A stretch of DNA of 64,000 nucleotides from Pseudomonadota bacterium (GTDB lineage Bacteria; Pseudomonadota; Gammaproteobacteria; Burkholderiales; Burkholderiaceae_E). The notes under the pieces were generated by a model. It did no database searches. It worked only from the letters and a program-made list of their open reading frames with translations, and was not told the DNA's origin. How positions within the stretch are numbered: position 1 is the stretch's first letter; every line of letters starts with the position of its first letter. This document shows, piece by piece, positions 35,207 through 43,730 of the stretch. The stretch is from NCBI GenBank assembly GCA_023389055.1, contig JAEWFA010000013.1:1-64000 (forward strand), given 5' to 3'. A program made the translations under genes and the position numbers.

Positions 35207-36114
35207 TTCTTCGATCGCGCTCGCGTGCGCGCGGCCGGTTCCTCCTGCGCCGCGGCCCGACGCGGCGCCTTTCGGGCGCGCGCAGCCGGCGCGGGCTCGG
35301 CTTCGTCGCGTTGCGCCGTGGCCTTCGCCCCGGGCGCCGGCTTCGCGCCGAGACTCGCGCGCAGCGCTTCCATCAGGTCGATCACTTGCGCGCCGGTGGT
35401 CGGCGCGGCCTCTTCGTGCACGACGATCCGCTTGCCGGCGATCTTCTCGTCGATGGCTGCGAGGATGCGCTTCTTCTCCTCGTCCTCGAACTCCTTCGGA
35501 TCGTACCGGTCGGTGGAGATCTGTTCGATCAGTTGCAGCGCAAGCTTCAATTCGGCGTCGGTGACCGGCACCTTCTCGATGTCGAGATCCTTCAGCGAGC
35601 GCACCTCGTCGGCGTAGAGCAACTGCTGCAGGACCATGCCGTCTTCCGAGGGGCGGACCTGCACGACGTACTGCTTGCCCTTCCACGCCCATTTCGCCAG
35701 CGCGCAGCGCCCGCTCTCGCGCATCGCCTTCACCAGCAGGTTATAGGGCTTCGCGCCGCGCTTGTCGGGTGCCAGGAAATACGCCTTGTCGTAGTAGATC
35801 GGATCGATCGCCTTTTCGGGAATGAACGCGACGATGTCGATCGTATGGCTGGGGCTTTCCTGCAGCGCCTTCAACTCGTCGGACGTAAAGGTGACGAAGC
35901 GGTCCTTCTCGAACTCGTAGCCCTTGATCATCTCGGAGCGATCGAGGACGTGCTCGTCCCGCGCGGAGACGTATTGCTGCCTGACGCGCTCCCCGTCTTT
36001 CGAAAGCAGGTTGAAGCGGATCGTCGCCGAACTCTCGGTGGCCGTGTACAGCTTCACCGGGATCGAGACGAGGCCGAAGGACAGCGAGAGTGAAGCGATC
36101 GAGCGCGCAGCCAT
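35203..36114 (-). CDS. ku: Non-homologous end-joining protein Ku
   Basis: Bacterial Ku homodimer subunit (303 residues) that binds DNA ends. It shows the Ku core (SLSFGLVSIPVKLYTATE, VKGYE-like IKGYEFEKDRFV, ALAKWAWKGKQYVVQVRP, LLYADEVR) and a C-terminal region of about 50 residues rich in Ala, Arg and Lys that in related proteins binds DNA and recruits LigD. No ligD gene is in the window. It is followed by an overlapping MerR-TPR gene. Confidence 0.95.
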   Translation of the reverse strand: MAARSIASLSLSFGLVSIPVKLYTATESSATIRFNLLSKDGERVRQQYVSARDEHVLDRSEMIKGYEFEKDRFVTFTSDELKALQESPSHTIDIVAFIPEKAIDPIYYDKAYFLAPDKRGAKPYNLLVKAMRESGRCALAKWAWKGKQYVVQVRPSEDGMVLQQLLYADEVRSLKDLDIEKVPVTDAELKLALQLIEQISTDRYDPKEFEDEEKKRILAAIDEKIAGKRIVVHEEAAPTTGAQVIDLMEALRASLGAKPAPGAKATAQRDEAEPAPAARARKAPRRAAAQEEPAARTRARSKK

Positions 36115-36158
36115 GCGGATCTCCCTGCCACGAGCGCCCGGTGTCCGGGGCTGCGACG

Positions 36159-36164
36159 AGTATA
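36159..36164 (-). promoter_or_regulatory. Candidate -10 box of ku
   Basis: On the minus strand TATACT (5 of 6) lies 45 bases upstream of the ku ATG. The -35 at 17 bases spacing (CGCTTG) is weak. Confidence 0.35.
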
Positions 36165-36365
36165 CGGTGCGTCAGCAAGCGCAAGCGGAGTTCCCGCAGA
36201 CCCGGCGTGCCTCGAGGCGCGCCGATTCTGGCCGCGGTTGCCGCGCGGCGCACTCGGGAACATTTTGCGTATCCGATCGTTCCAATCAGCAAGACCGGTC
36301 GTTGCCGGTCCTCCGGCCCGCGAAGCCAGCGCGCCTTGTTACCGTCAACCATCAGGAGTCTTGTC

Positions 36366-36686
36366 ATGCGTCGTGTTGCCACCATCGTCGCCACCCTTTC
36401 ACTCGCCGCCGTCGTCGCGCCCGCCGTTGCCGACGAGGTGCGTTTCGTCAACAACGAGATCGGCTACGAAGTCGTCGCGTCGCCGGGAACGCTCACGCGC
36501 GCCGGCGTGATCGCGGATCTCCGCCGCGCGCAGCGCAGCGACGAACTCGCGCAAAGCTACGAGTTCGAAGCACCGATCGAACTCGCGCCTTCGATGAAGA
36601 CGCGCGAACAGGTGCAGCACGAGGCCGCCACCGTCGGCGATCGCGAGCGTCGGGCGCAGAGCGCGCTGTACGGGCCGAACGCCTGA
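36366..36686 (+). CDS. Small exported protein, DUF4148-like
   Basis: A 106-residue protein with a signal peptide (MRRVATIVATLSLAAVVAPAVADE) and a mature part of about 83 residues containing LTRAGVIADLRRAQ and PSMKTREQVQHEAA. This resembles the short periplasmic DUF4148 proteins that are frequent in Burkholderiales, but the match is from memory and weak. Its function is unknown. It starts 251 bases from the divergent ku gene; AGGAG lies 8 bases upstream of the ATG. Confidence 0.7.
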   Translation: MRRVATIVATLSLAAVVAPAVADEVRFVNNEIGYEVVASPGTLTRAGVIADLRRAQRSDELAQSYEFEAPIELAPSMKTREQVQHEAATVGDRERRAQSALYGPNA

Positions 36687-36757
36687 CGACGGCGGCGCAG
36701 TCGCGTTCCGTCAAATGCGAGGATCATCGTCCTTCGACGAAAGGGAGGACGACTCGC

Positions 36758-37117
36758 ATGGACGCGGCTGCATTGCTCGAACAACTGCCCGACGCGGTGA
36801 TCGCCTGCGACCGCGACGGCGTCATCGACGTCTGGAACGCGGCTGCTGCGCTGCTGTTCGGCCACGAAGCGAAGGATGCGATCGGCCAGTCGCTCGACCT
36901 CATCATCCCCGAGCGACTGCGCGAGGCGCACTGGAGAGGCTTCGAGGCAGCGATGGCGGCCGGTGCGACGAAGCACGCCGGCAAGCCGTTGACGACGCGT
37001 GCCGTTCCGAAGAGCGGCGAGAAGTCGTATGTGTCGATGAGCTTCGGCGTGCTGCACGACGCGCAAGGCCGCGCCTGCGGAGCGGTTGCCGTGGCTCGGC
37101 ACGCGGAGCGGCCGTGA
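36758..37117 (+). CDS. Single PAS-domain protein
   Basis: A 119-residue stand-alone PAS domain: LLEQLPDAVIACDRDGVIDVWNAAAALLFGHEA split over strand and helix, IIPERLREAHWRGFEAAMAAG, and a closing strand with VSMSFGVLHDAQG. It has no output domain. Such short PAS proteins may bind heme, flavin or small ligands and act through a partner; none is evident here. AAGGGAGG precedes the ATG. Confidence 0.85.
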   Translation: MDAAALLEQLPDAVIACDRDGVIDVWNAAAALLFGHEAKDAIGQSLDLIIPERLREAHWRGFEAAMAAGATKHAGKPLTTRAVPKSGEKSYVSMSFGVLHDAQGRACGAVAVARHAERP

Positions 37118-37377
37118 ATCGGCGCGCAGCTCCTCCGAGCGTCCTCGCCGATCAGATCTTGTAGGCCGCCCCGCGACGCGGGCGACGGCCTGGCGTGCAG
37201 GCCGTCGCTCGTGCGGCGCGAAGCGGGGAGCGACGCGTCAGTGCGCGTGGCTCCACCGGCCGCCGATCTGCTGGTCGATGCCGAGTTCCCACGGCGCGAG
37301 GATGAATACGATCGCCATGCGCCGAAGAGCACGTTGATGTACTTTCAAGGCGGGTAGAACCCGCTGTCCAGGCAGCC
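37118..37377. other. Intergenic 260 bases with hairpins, no supported gene
   Basis: The stretch holds a perfect 11-bp stem hairpin at 37182-37208 and a 6-bp stem (GCGGGT/ACCCGC) at 37350-37364. The latter lies just after the stop of the minus-strand membrane gene and could be its terminator. A 26-codon minus-strand frame at 37238-37318 is the only coding candidate and has no ribosome binding site. Confidence 0.5.
37182..37208 (+). terminator. Perfect hairpin after the PAS gene
   Basis: GCGACGGCCTG (37182-37192) and CAGGCCGTCGC (37198-37208) form an 11-bp perfect stem with a 5-base loop, 64 bases after the PAS gene stop. No T-run follows. Confidence 0.4.
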
Positions 37378-37620
37378 TCAGGCGCGGTGGGAGGTTTCGG
37401 TGCGCCGCGGTTGCTGCGAGGAACGACCGGCCCGCTGCCGCTGCGCGTTCGCCCTTCGCTGCCGGTAGGCCCAGCGCATGCGCAGGATCGTCGCGGCAGC
37501 GACCAGCAGCAACGCGCCGCTAGCCTTCGCCAGCGCTCCTTCGGAGCCGAGCAGAACCACGGCGCCCAGCGGCGTGTAGATGTACGGCGACGTCTCGTAC
37601 CACAGATCTCCGATGCTCAT
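37378..37620 (-). CDS. Small predicted membrane protein
   Basis: An 80-residue protein with one long or two short hydrophobic stretches (about 14-45: YIYTPLGAVVLLGSE and ASGALLLVAAATIL), then a strongly basic Arg/Gln-rich tail predicted to be cytoplasmic. I do not recognise the family. Start and length are plausible; CGGAGA lies 7-12 bases upstream of the ATG. It stands alone on the minus strand between the PAS gene and the tRNA. Confidence 0.5.
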   Translation of the reverse strand: MSIGDLWYETSPYIYTPLGAVVLLGSEGALAKASGALLLVAAATILRMRWAYRQRRANAQRQRAGRSSQQPRRTETSHRA

Positions 37621-37815
37621 TGGGCGACTCCTCGCACGACGGAAATTGCGCGCGCCAGCACATCGACCCCAGGCGCGCGAGAGCGATCATCAGCGATCTG
37701 CGACACCGGTTCTGCGCAATCCGTCATGGTTCGCATCGAACGTCGAGGGGGCACGCGTCGACGCGCACGGCTCGGCACCCGATGTTCGCGCAGCTGCTGA
37801 TTTCGTGGAGGATTC

Positions 37816-37890
37816 TGGTGGGCGGTACTGGGATCGAACCAGTGACTTCCACCGTGTGAAGGTGGCACTCTACCGCTGAGTTAACCGCCC
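37816..37890 (-). tRNA. tRNA-Val (anticodon CAC)
   Basis: On the minus strand the acceptor stem GGGCGGT (37884-37890) pairs with ACCGCCC (37820-37826), followed by discriminator A and an encoded CCA (37816-37818). The anticodon stem CCACC/GGTGG encloses the loop TTCACAC, giving anticodon CAC at 37856-37858, which reads GUG. The T-arm GGTTCGATCC is standard. Confidence 0.95.
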
Positions 37891-37963
37891 GGCAGAGGAG
37901 CGAGATTGTAAGCGCATCGCCTGCGGGCGCCAAACCGCTCGCCGATCCCGGTCCCCGGGGGCA

Positions 37964-38584
37964 CTACGCCCCGCGCTCCCAGACGATGCACCGGTTGTTC
38001 GCCGGCATTGCGCGATCCTCCAGCAGCGAGAACCCCGCCGCGCGGGCGAGGGCGTCGACCTTCTCGAAGTCGCGCAGGCCGCGCTTCGGGTCCTCGCTGC
38101 GCAGCCAGCGGTCGAACTGCGCGTTGCTGTCGCTGGTCGCCTGGCCGTCGTAATTGAACGGCCCGTAGACGGCCAGTCGCGCGTCGTCGGTGACGATCGC
38201 GGGGAGGACCTCGAACAGGCGCTCGACTTCGTCCCAGCCCATGATGTGCAGCGTGTTCGCCGTGAAGACCGCATCGAAGCCCGTCGCGGGCGGTGCGTCT
38301 CGAACGTTCCACGCGAGCGGCGAGGGCGTATTCGGCAGCCCGAACTCGTCGAGCCATGCGCGGATGCCCGGCAGGTTCTGCTCGACGTCGGTTGCCTGCC
38401 ATTCCAGGTGCGCCAAGGCGTCGGCGAAGTGCACGGCGTGCTGGCCGGTTCCGCTGCCCACTTCGAGCACCCGGCTGCGGTCGCCGAAATACTGCCGCAG
38501 CACGGCGAGAATCGGCTCGCGATTGCGCTCGCACGCGAGCGAGAAAGGTTTGTCCATCTGCGAACGATACTGAAAGCCGGGCAC
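37964..38584 (-). CDS. DUF938 family SAM-dependent methyltransferase
   Basis: A 206-residue class I methyltransferase-like protein. The SAM site is VLEVGSGTGQHAVHFA (motif I), followed by LEWQATDVEQN and DAVFTANTLHIMGWDEVERLF, which is typical of DUF938. The substrate is unknown. ATG 38584 and ATG 38557 (MDKPFSLACERNREPIL) are both possible; the second matches the family start better. It is divergent from gltX. Confidence 0.85.
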   Translation of the reverse strand: MPGFQYRSQMDKPFSLACERNREPILAVLRQYFGDRSRVLEVGSGTGQHAVHFADALAHLEWQATDVEQNLPGIRAWLDEFGLPNTPSPLAWNVRDAPPATGFDAVFTANTLHIMGWDEVERLFEVLPAIVTDDARLAVYGPFNYDGQATSDSNAQFDRWLRSEDPKRGLRDFEKVDALARAAGFSLLEDRAMPANNRCIVWERGA

Positions 38585-38647
38585 GGGGCTCGGCGCGGAC
38601 GCGTGCCGCGACGCGCCGCGCGGTCGATGCGCGCTCGATCGCTCACG

Positions 38648-38653
38648 TAGAAT
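38648..38653 (+). promoter_or_regulatory. Candidate -10 box of gltX
   Basis: TAGAAT (5 of 6) lies 29 bases upstream of the gltX ATG in otherwise very GC-rich DNA. No clear -35 is seen. Confidence 0.35.
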
Positions 38654-38682
38654 CGGTCGTCTCCCCGCTCCCCGCCCGCTCG

Positions 38683-40080
38683 ATGGTCCGCACGCGTTTC
38701 GCTCCCAGCCCCACCGGCTTCCTGCACATCGGCGGCGCGCGTACCGCGCTCTTCGCCTGGGCCTACGCGCGTCACTACGGCGGAACCTTCGTCCTGCGCA
38801 TCGAGGACACCGACCTCGAGCGCTCCACGCCCGAGGCGACGCAGGCGATCCTCGACGGCATGCGCTGGCTCGGCCTCGATGCCGACGAAGGGCCGTACTA
38901 CCAGACGCAGCGGATGGATCGTTATCGCGAGGTCATTGCGGGGATGCTCGAGAACGGCACCGCCTATCGCTGCTGGTGCACGCGCGAGGAGCTCGACGCG
39001 ATGCGCGCGGCGCAGGAGGCGAAGGGGCTCAAGCCGCGCTACGACGGAACGTGGCGGCCCGAGCCGGGGCGCGTGCTGCCCGCGCCGCCGGCAGGCGTCG
39101 ATCCGGTCGTGCGGTTTCGCAATCCCACGGACGGCGCTACCGGCTGGAACGACCTGGTCAAGGGCCCGATCGCTTTCGACAACGCCGAACTTGACGATCT
39201 CATCATCGCGCGCGCCGACGGCACGCCCACCTACAATTTCTGCGTCGTCGTCGACGACCGCGACATGCGGATCACGCACGTGCTGCGTGGCGACGACCAC
39301 GTGAACAACACGCCGCGGCAGATCAACATCCTGCGCGCACTCGGCGCGCCGGTGCCCGAGTACGGGCACCTGCCGATGATCCACGGGCCTGACGGCCAGA
39401 AGCTCTCGAAGCGACACGGCGCCGTTTCCGTGATGCAGTACGACGACGACGGCTACCTGCCCGACGCGGTCGTCAACTACCTGGCGCGGCTGGGTTGGAG
39501 CCACGGCGACGAGGAGATCTTTTCGCGCGAGCAACTCGTACAGTGGTTCGACGGCTCGCACGTGAGCCGCTCGCCGTCGCGTTTCGACTTCGACAAGTTG
39601 CGCTGGCTGAACGCCCACTACCTGAAGGCGATGCCCGACGACGCGCTCGCCTCGCGTGTGCGCCCGCGACTCGAAGCCGCAGGCGTGACGATCGGAGCGA
39701 ACGCGGCGGATCTCGCCGTCGCGTGCGGCCTGCTGAAGGAGCGCGCGCAGACGTTGAATGAACTGGCCGACCAGGCCCGCATGTTCTATGCGGAGCCTGC
39801 CATCTCCGACGACGATCGCGCGCGCTACCTGGACGCGGCTCCGACCGGATTGAAAGCGGCGATCGAGGGTTTCGCGGCGCGGCTCGATTCCACGCAATGG
39901 AATCGAGAAGCGATCGCCGCGGCCCTGAAATCGACGCTCGGCGAGCACGGCATGAAGATGCCGCAGCTCGCGGTTCCGGTGCGCCTGCTCGTGTTCGGCG
40001 TCGCGCAGACTCCGTCGGTCGATGCGATGCTCGCCGCGATGCCGCGCGAAGCGGTGCTCGCGCGATTGCGGGCGGATTGA
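38683..40080 (+). CDS. gltX: Glutamyl-tRNA synthetase
   Basis: Class I aminoacyl-tRNA synthetase charging tRNA-Glu, 465 residues, cytosolic. The HIGH motif appears as PSPTGFLHIGGARTALF at the N-terminus and the KMSKS motif as GQKLSKRHGA. The CxC-type zinc region (YRCWCTREELDA) and the anticodon-binding C-terminal half are complete. The start at 38683 gives MVRTRFAPSPTG, as in the family. Confidence 0.96.
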   Translation: MVRTRFAPSPTGFLHIGGARTALFAWAYARHYGGTFVLRIEDTDLERSTPEATQAILDGMRWLGLDADEGPYYQTQRMDRYREVIAGMLENGTAYRCWCTREELDAMRAAQEAKGLKPRYDGTWRPEPGRVLPAPPAGVDPVVRFRNPTDGATGWNDLVKGPIAFDNAELDDLIIARADGTPTYNFCVVVDDRDMRITHVLRGDDHVNNTPRQINILRALGAPVPEYGHLPMIHGPDGQKLSKRHGAVSVMQYDDDGYLPDAVVNYLARLGWSHGDEEIFSREQLVQWFDGSHVSRSPSRFDFDKLRWLNAHYLKAMPDDALASRVRPRLEAAGVTIGANAADLAVACGLLKERAQTLNELADQARMFYAEPAISDDDRARYLDAAPTGLKAAIEGFAARLDSTQWNREAIAAALKSTLGEHGMKMPQLAVPVRLLVFGVAQTPSVDAMLAAMPREAVLARLRAD

Positions 40081-40099
40081 ACGCAAAGGGGATCCGACC

Positions 40100-41212
40100 T
40101 TGTCCGGCAGCACTTTCGGCCACGTCTTTCGCGTCACCACCTTCGGCGAATCGCATGGCCCGGCGATCGGCTGCATCGTCGACGGCTGCCCTCCGGGGCT
40201 CGGGTTGTCGGAGACCGACATCCAGCCCGAGCTCGACCGGCGCCGTCCCGGCACCTCGCGTCACGTCACCCAACGCCGCGAGCCCGATCGCGTCGAGATC
40301 CTGTCGGGGACCTACGAAGGTCGCACGACCGGAACGCCGATCGCGCTGCTCATCCGCAACGAGGACGCGCGCAGCGGCGACTACGCCGCGATCGCGCGCA
40401 CTTTCCGTCCGGGGCACGCCGACTACGCTTACTGGCAGAAGTACGGTACGCGCGATCCGCGCGGCGGTGGCCGGTCGTCGGCGCGGCTCACGGCGCCTGC
40501 AGTCGCCGCCGCCGCCATCGCCAGGAAGTGGCTTCACGAACGCTACGGCACGCGCATACGCGGGTGCATGACGCAATTGGGCGAAGTGGTCATCCCCGTC
40601 ACCGACTGGCGCGAAGTGCCGAACAACGCGTTCTTCGCGGCCGATGCGGCCGTCGTTCCCGAACTCGAACGCTACATGGACGCGCTGCGCAAGGCGGGCG
40701 ATTCCTGCGGTGCGCGTGTTCGAGTCGTCGCCGAGGGTGTTCCGGTCGGACTCGGCGAGCCGCTGTACGACAAGCTCGACGCCGACATCGCGTACGCGAT
40801 GATGGGCATCAACGCGGTGAAGGGCGTCGAGATAGGCGCCGGTTTTCGTTGCGTCGAGCAGAAGGGCAGCGAGCACGGCGACGAGTTGACGCCGCAGGGT
40901 TTTGCGAGCAACAACGCGGGTGGCGTGCTCGGCGGCATTTCCACCGGGCAGCCGATCGTCGTCGAGCTTGCGATCAAGCCGACGTCCAGCATCCGCCTGC
41001 CGCGCCGCTCGATCGACCTCGATGGCGAGCCGACGGTCGTCGAGACCCACGGCCGGCACGATCCCTGTGTCGGCATCCGGGCGACGCCGATCGCCGAGGC
41101 GATGCTCGCACTGGTGCTCATCGACCATGCGCTGCGCGATCGCGGGCAGAATGGCGACGTTTCCGTCGCTACGCCGCGCATCGGCGGCGCGCCCAGGACC
41201 GCCGGCGCGTAG
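40100..41212 (+). CDS. aroC: Chorismate synthase
   Basis: Last step of the shikimate pathway: EPSP to chorismate, using reduced FMN. The 370 residues include GESHGPAIGCIVDGCPPG, RRRPGTSRHVTQRREPD and GGRSSARLTAPAVAAAAIA. A TTG start at 40100 is chosen because it yields MSGSTFGHVF, the typical family start, and AAAGGGG lies upstream; the nearest in-frame ATG is inside gltX. It follows gltX by 19 bases. Confidence 0.94.
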   Translation: MSGSTFGHVFRVTTFGESHGPAIGCIVDGCPPGLGLSETDIQPELDRRRPGTSRHVTQRREPDRVEILSGTYEGRTTGTPIALLIRNEDARSGDYAAIARTFRPGHADYAYWQKYGTRDPRGGGRSSARLTAPAVAAAAIARKWLHERYGTRIRGCMTQLGEVVIPVTDWREVPNNAFFAADAAVVPELERYMDALRKAGDSCGARVRVVAEGVPVGLGEPLYDKLDADIAYAMMGINAVKGVEIGAGFRCVEQKGSEHGDELTPQGFASNNAGGVLGGISTGQPIVVELAIKPTSSIRLPRRSIDLDGEPTVVETHGRHDPCVGIRATPIAEAMLALVLIDHALRDRGQNGDVSVATPRIGGAPRTAGA

Positions 41213-41309
41213 CGCGATGCGGGGTCGAGCGCGAGCGGAGCCGGCTCGGCAGGCTCGTTGCTTGCTTGACTCGGCCGGAATGCGTTTTCCGAACAGACCG
41301 GATTGCCCT

Positions 41310-42131
41310 ATGACGAAGCGTCTCCTTGCCGCGGGTTCCGCCGCGCTGGTCCTGTTGCTCGCCGCCTGTCAGTCGGTGCAGACGACGAATCCCGGCGCAG
41401 TCGGTGTCAGCCGCGAGCAGCGCATGTCGTCGCTCGTTTCCGAGGCGCAGATGCGCCAGGAGGCGACGCAGGCCTACGCGCAGATCGTCCAGCAGCAGCG
41501 CCAGAAGGGGACGCTGAACGACGATCCGGCGCTCACCGGGCGCGTGCGCGCGATCGCGTCGCGCCTGATACCGGCCAGCGCCGCGTTCCGACCCGACGCG
41601 CGCTCGTGGAATTGGGAAGTCAACGTGTTCGATACGCCGGAGATCAACGCCTGGGTGATGCCGGGCGGCAAGATCGGCGTCTACAGCGGCCTGGTGAAGA
41701 AGCTGAACCTCACCGACGACGAGATCGCCGCGGTTCTGGGGCACGAGATCTCGCATGCGCTGCGCGAGCACGCGCGCGAGCGCGCTTCCGAGCAGGTGGG
41801 GGCGCAGGTGCTGATCAGCGGCGCGGCGGTGCTGCTCGGCGCCGGCGACGCGGCCACCGATCTCGGCAACGTCTTCTACAAGACTTTCTTCGGCCTGCCG
41901 CACAGCCGACTGCAGGAAACCGAGGCCGATCGCATCGGCGTGGAGATCGCCGCGCGCGCCGGCTACGATCCCCGAGCGGCGGTCACGCTGTGGCAGAAGA
42001 TGGCGCAGAAGGCCGGGGGCGGCGGCGGCCCCGAGTTCCTCAGCACGCACCCGTCGGCGGAAAATCGCCTGAAGGATCTCCAGGTCTACGCGCAACGCGT
42101 GATGCCGCTGTACCAGCAGGCCAGTCGCTAG
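41310..42131 (+). CDS. M48-family lipoprotein metalloprotease
   Basis: A 273-residue predicted lipoprotein: signal peptide with lipobox LAAC and lipidated C20. The zinc site is H145-E146-x2-H149 (GHEISH), with the third ligand in the ETEADRIG segment. This is the LoiP/YcaL/BepA-like branch of M48 proteases that act on outer-membrane proteins in the periplasm. It ends without the TPR domain of BepA. The start at 41310 fits the lipoprotein signal; an in-frame ATG at 41280 would add ten polar residues. Confidence 0.9.
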   Translation: MTKRLLAAGSAALVLLLAACQSVQTTNPGAVGVSREQRMSSLVSEAQMRQEATQAYAQIVQQQRQKGTLNDDPALTGRVRAIASRLIPASAAFRPDARSWNWEVNVFDTPEINAWVMPGGKIGVYSGLVKKLNLTDDEIAAVLGHEISHALREHARERASEQVGAQVLISGAAVLLGAGDAATDLGNVFYKTFFGLPHSRLQETEADRIGVEIAARAGYDPRAAVTLWQKMAQKAGGGGGPEFLSTHPSAENRLKDLQVYAQRVMPLYQQASR

Positions 42132-42234
42132 GTTTCGACCGCTGTCGCTGCAGCGCAGCGAGCGACGAGCGCGTCCAGCGCCTGCGGGCGCGACGCCGTT
42201 ACTCTTTGACGCACTGCGGCAAACCGGTGCCGCG

Positions 42235-42243
42235 TGGCATAAT
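42235..42243 (+). promoter_or_regulatory. Candidate extended -10 promoter of the leu operon
   Basis: TGG-CATAAT forms an extended -10 box 70 bases upstream of leuC, with no good -35. A T5-containing hairpin-prone segment (around 42268-42300) lies between it and the ATG; no leucine-rich leader peptide was found there. Confidence 0.35.
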
Positions 42244-42312
42244 CGGACGACTGCCGCAACCCGCCGCGGCCCGCCGTTTTTCCGCGCGGCCGCCGGCCCC
42301 GATCCGATCGCC

Positions 42313-43728
42313 ATGCCGCTCGCCGCTCGCACGCTCTACGACAAGCTGTGGGACGCTCACGTCGTCCACCGGGAAGACGACGGCACCGCCCTCATCTACA
42401 TCGATCGCCATCTGGTGCACGAAGTAACGAGCCCGCAGGCCTTCGAGGGGCTGCGACTGGCGGGCCGCAAGCCGTGGCGCGTATCGGCGAACCTCGCGGT
42501 GGTCGACCACAACGTGCCCACCACCGACCGCTCTCGCGGCATCGCCGATCCCATCTCCCGATTGCAGGTCGAAACGCTCGACGCGAACGCGCGCGAGCAC
42601 GGCATTCCGTATTTCGACCTGCTCGATCGCCGCCAGGGCATCGTCCACGTGGTCGGCCCGGAGCAGGGCGCGACGCTGCCCGGCATGACGGTCGTCTGCG
42701 GCGATTCGCACACCAGCACCCACGGCGCCTTCGCCTGCCTGGCCTTCGGCATCGGCACCTCGGACGTCGAGCATGTGCTTGCCACGCAGACGCTCGTGGC
42801 GCGCAAGATGAAGAACATGCTGGTGCGCGTCGAGGGGGCGCTGGCGCACGGAGTCACCGCGAAGGACGTCGTCCTCGCGATCATCGGGCGCATCGGAACG
42901 GCGGGCGGCACCGGTTACGCGGTCGAATTCGCCGGTTCGACGATTCGCGCGCTGTCGATGGAAGGCCGGATGACGATCTGCAACATGGCGATCGAGGCCG
43001 GCGCGCGTTCGGGCATGGTCGCCGCCGACGAGACGACGTTGCGCTACCTGAAGGGCCGGCCGATGGCGCCGAGCGGCGACGACTGGGACCGTGCCGTCGA
43101 GCACTGGCGCACGCTGCATTCCGACCCGCAGGCGCGCTTCGATCGGGTCGTCGAGATCGACGCCACGAAGCTCTCGCCGTACGTCAGTTGGGGCACCTCG
43201 CCGGAGATGGTCACGACCGTCGATTCGCGCGTGCCCGACCCCGACAAGGAAAAAGATCCGGTGCGCCGCGAGGGTTACGAGCGTGCGCTGCAGTACATGG
43301 GGCTGAAACCGAATACGCCGATCGTCGACATCCGCATCGACAAGGTCTTCATCGGTTCGTGCACCAACTCGCGCATCGAAGACCTGCGGGAGGCGGCGGC
43401 CGTCGTTCGCGGCAAGCACAAGGCAGCGAACGTCCGGCTCGCGATGGTCGTTCCGGGTTCGGGCCTGGTGAAGGCGCAGGCCGAGCAGGAAGGGCTCGAC
43501 CGGATCTTCCGCGACGCAGGTTTCGAGTGGCGCGAGCCGGGCTGCTCGATGTGCCTGGCGATGAACGCCGACCGCCTCGAGCCGGGCGAGCGCTGCGCGT
43601 CCACGTCGAACCGCAACTTCGAAGGTCGCCAGGGTACGGGCGGCCGCACGCACCTCGTCAGCCCCGCGATGGCCGCTGCCGCCGCGCTCGCGGGCCATTT
43701 CGTCGACGTTCGCTCGCTGCGCCGATAG
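42313..43728 (+). CDS. leuC: 3-isopropylmalate dehydratase large subunit
   Basis: Large subunit of isopropylmalate isomerase in leucine synthesis, 471 residues, with a catalytic [4Fe-4S] cluster. Cluster cysteines are in FIGSCTNSRIEDL and EPGCSMCLAMN. VVDHNVPTTDR, VCGDSHTSTHGAF and the final THLVSPAMAAAAALAGHFVDVR are family signatures. It is followed two bases later by leuD. Confidence 0.96.
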   Translation: MPLAARTLYDKLWDAHVVHREDDGTALIYIDRHLVHEVTSPQAFEGLRLAGRKPWRVSANLAVVDHNVPTTDRSRGIADPISRLQVETLDANAREHGIPYFDLLDRRQGIVHVVGPEQGATLPGMTVVCGDSHTSTHGAFACLAFGIGTSDVEHVLATQTLVARKMKNMLVRVEGALAHGVTAKDVVLAIIGRIGTAGGTGYAVEFAGSTIRALSMEGRMTICNMAIEAGARSGMVAADETTLRYLKGRPMAPSGDDWDRAVEHWRTLHSDPQARFDRVVEIDATKLSPYVSWGTSPEMVTTVDSRVPDPDKEKDPVRREGYERALQYMGLKPNTPIVDIRIDKVFIGSCTNSRIEDLREAAAVVRGKHKAANVRLAMVVPGSGLVKAQAEQEGLDRIFRDAGFEWREPGCSMCLAMNADRLEPGERCASTSNRNFEGRQGTGGRTHLVSPAMAAAAALAGHFVDVRSLRR

Positions 43729-43730
43729 CC

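Noticed and set aside
37238..37318. 26-codon minus-strand frame starting MAIVFILAPWELG
   Set aside because: It has no ribosome binding site and is too short to judge; kept only as an observation.
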